Assembly (NCBI GenBank): GCA_009619095.1
Contig: WJOT01000040.1
Location: 1 to 39,651 of the forward strand
Direction: 5' to 3'
Length of the DNA stretch: 39,651 bases
Origin: Clostridia bacterium
GTDB lineage: Bacteria > UBA6262 > WVXT01
In this document: positions 38,197 to 39,651 of the stretch, piece after piece
Position numbering within the stretch: position 1 is the stretch's first letter
How the letters are laid out: each line of letters starts with the position of its first letter
Made by a program: the position numbers and the translations under genes
Notes under the pieces: model-generated
What the model was told of the DNA's origin: nothing
Databases searched by the model: none
The model's input: the letters and a program-made list of their open reading frames with translations, nothing else

Positions 38197-39330
38197 TCAA
38201 GATTTTTGACGTATATTGGTTGATTTTGGTGATTTTCTGACAACAGCTGTTACCTCCCTTAAGGCATTAATGAATCGCCTGTTCTGCTGAGGCAGACCTA
38301 TGGTTACCCTGATAAATTCTGGTAAATCGTATTCAATCATAGCTCTTACAATTATTCCCTTCTTCAATAGTTTTTCAAATACATTTTGTCCATTACCTAC
38401 CTTGAGTAGAATATGGTTAGCCACCGAGGGAACGAATTTAATATTCATCTTCTCCAGATTTTCCTCCAGGTATTTTCTCTCATTGCTAACTAATTTACGA
38501 CTCCGCTTAAGGTGAGTCTCATCAGAAAGGCTGGCCAGAGCTGCTATCTGAGCCAGCGAATTGGTATTGAATGGAGGTCTAATCCTCTCCATAAAACCAA
38601 TCAATTCAGATTTCCCTATTCCGTAGCCAATCCGCAAACCTGCCAAACCGTAAATCTTAGAAAAGGTGCGCAACACAATTACCACCCGCCCTTGCTTAAC
38701 ATAGGAAAGCGTCTTAGGATAATCTTTCCTGGTCACATATTCCCGGTAAGCCTCATCAAATACCACCATTATCTCTTCTGGCAGGTCATTCATAAATTTT
38801 TCTACTTTCTCTTCTGTAACATAAGTTCCTGTAGGATTGTTAGGGTTGGCTATAAACACTATTTTTGTCTTTTCAGTTATTGCCTTCTTCATTGCCTTCA
38901 GGTCATGCGTAAAATTTTTCATAGGGACTTTCTTAACCTGACAACCCATCAGTTCTCCGGCCATTTCGTAGCGAATGAATGCATGCTTAGAGACTATGAT
39001 TTCGTCAATGGGGTCCAAGAAAGTTTTCCCGATGATTTCGATTATTTCATCCGTTCCGCTACCAAGGATAATATTTTCTGGCTTCACTTTTAGCCTTCTG
39101 GCTAAGACCTTCTTTAAATAGAAACCGCTTCCATCTGGATAGAGATTCACTCGATTGAGAACCTTTTTCATGGCACTGACTGCCCGAGGAGAAGGACCCA
39201 GAGGATTCTCATTGGAAGCCAATTTATCCACTCTGGCAAGGCCTAACTCTCTCTTCACTTCCTCGATTGGCTTACCAGGAAGGTAAGGTTGGAAATCTAA
39301 TACATTCTTTCTCACAAGTTTTTCAATCAT
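38197..39330 (-). CDS. hisC: Histidinol-phosphate/aromatic aminotransferase
   Basis: 377-aa PLP-dependent class I/II aminotransferase. LASNENPLGPSP near residue 38, LGSGTDEIIEII, NPNNPTGTYV, FDEAYREY and RTFSKIYGLAGLRIGYG with the PLP Lys are conserved. Family members act on histidinol phosphate and on phenylpyruvate or prephenate; next to pheA, aroF and tyrA, an aromatic role is the likelier one. ATG 39330 is preferred, eight bases after GGAGG; GTG 39351 would overlap pheA. Confidence 0.92.
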   Translation of the reverse strand: MIEKLVRKNVLDFQPYLPGKPIEEVKRELGLARVDKLASNENPLGPSPRAVSAMKKVLNRVNLYPDGSGFYLKKVLARRLKVKPENIILGSGTDEIIEIIGKTFLDPIDEIIVSKHAFIRYEMAGELMGCQVKKVPMKNFTHDLKAMKKAITEKTKIVFIANPNNPTGTYVTEEKVEKFMNDLPEEIMVVFDEAYREYVTRKDYPKTLSYVKQGRVVIVLRTFSKIYGLAGLRIGYGIGKSELIGFMERIRPPFNTNSLAQIAALASLSDETHLKRSRKLVSNERKYLEENLEKMNIKFVPSVANHILLKVGNGQNVFEKLLKKGIIVRAMIEYDLPEFIRVTIGLPQQNRRFINALREVTAVVRKSPKSTNIRQKS

Positions 39331-39347
39331 CAAAGTATCCTCCAAAA

Positions 39348-39651
39348 TCACTCGCTCCTTGGATAAGAGCCCAATATCTTAAGAAGTAGACATTCTTTTT
39401 CCAGTTGCTTCAAAGCCCGCTTCACATTTTCTTCTTCGACGTGTCCTGCGAAGTCGACAAAGAATATATACTCCCAGGCTCGGAGCTTGGTCGGCCTGGA
39501 TTCGATTTTAGTCAGGTTGATCTTATTTTCCCGGAAAGGGATAAGCATATCGTGAAGCGCTCCCACCTTATCTTTTACGGAGAAAAGAATGGAAGTTTTG
39601 TCTTGTCCACTTTTTCCTGGGAAACTTTTACCTATGACAAGAAAGCGGGTA
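39348..39651 (-). CDS. pheA: Prephenate dehydratase, C-terminal part (runs off the window)
   Basis: The visible ~100 residues open with TRFLVIGKS, the TRF motif of prephenate dehydratase, and continue into an ACT regulatory domain (GALHDMLIPFRENKINLTKIESRP, WEYIFFVDFAGH). The catalytic half is beyond the right edge of the window. The ESRP motif of the ACT domain binds phenylalanine for feedback inhibition in the family. It is the first visible gene of the pheA-hisC-aroF-tyrA-aroA block, ending 18 bases before the hisC start. Confidence 0.93.
   Translation of the reverse strand, partial: TRFLVIGKSFPGKSGQDKTSILFSVKDKVGALHDMLIPFRENKINLTKIESRPTKLRAWEYIFFVDFAGHVEEENVKRALKQLEKECLLLKILGSYPRSE

Overview
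The window comes from the chromosome of an uncultured-type, Gram-negative, moderately AT-rich bacterium. Outer-membrane proteins of the PorV/PorQ, DUF481 and alginate-export types imply two membranes. Secreted proteins ending in FlgD-like Ig domains, the carbon-starvation transporter CstA and the order pheA-hisC-aroF-tyrA-aroA-cmk-plsC-ispH-rpsA resemble deep-branching diderms such as Aerophobetes or Omnitrophica; that placement is an inference. No ribosomal RNA is present to fix the taxonomy.

Left part (1-9646, all plus): a truncated nucleotide-sugar dehydrogenase (GDP-mannose dehydrogenase-like), a GT4 glycosyltransferase and a polyprenyl-phosphate sugar transferase form an exopolysaccharide block. 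It runs directly into a tandemly duplicated secretion pair: a parallel beta-helix protein followed by a PorV-like barrel, present twice (3802-6595 and 7071-9646). The second copy has its own regulatory region: five pho-box-like hexamers at exact 11-bp spacing, a -10 box, a class I cyclic-di-GMP riboswitch and an intrinsic terminator. Phosphate limitation and c-di-GMP therefore probably converge on this pair.

Middle part (9650-21100): tRNA-Arg(CCT), a HigBA/RelE-like toxin-antitoxin pair bracketed by a duplicated tRNA 3' half, a PHP-domain phosphoesterase, a TPR membrane protein, two outer-membrane proteins (one alginate-export-like), a GH57 glycosidase, a small membrane protein, an integron-cassette-like gene with an attC-like site, a second toxin-antitoxin-like pair (DUF6932-like plus XRE), a DUF481 porin and a small HTH gene inside a dispersed repeat. 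The intergenic DNA is rich in hairpin repeats, several with compensatory base changes between copies.

Right part (21344-39651, all minus): a TPR/PDZ lipoprotein with a broken secreted neighbour, a MITE-like element, a small zinc-ribbon gene, cstA, a peptidase/beta-propeller/outer-membrane-barrel fusion, and the rpsA-ispH-plsC-cmk-aroA-tyrA-aroF-hisC-pheA block for aromatic amino acids and core functions. An IS607-like element with a collapsed resolvase and an atypical TnpB sits between hisC and aroF. Short repeats have entered this block and now supply coding sequence, including the start of tyrA and the ispH/rpsA junction.
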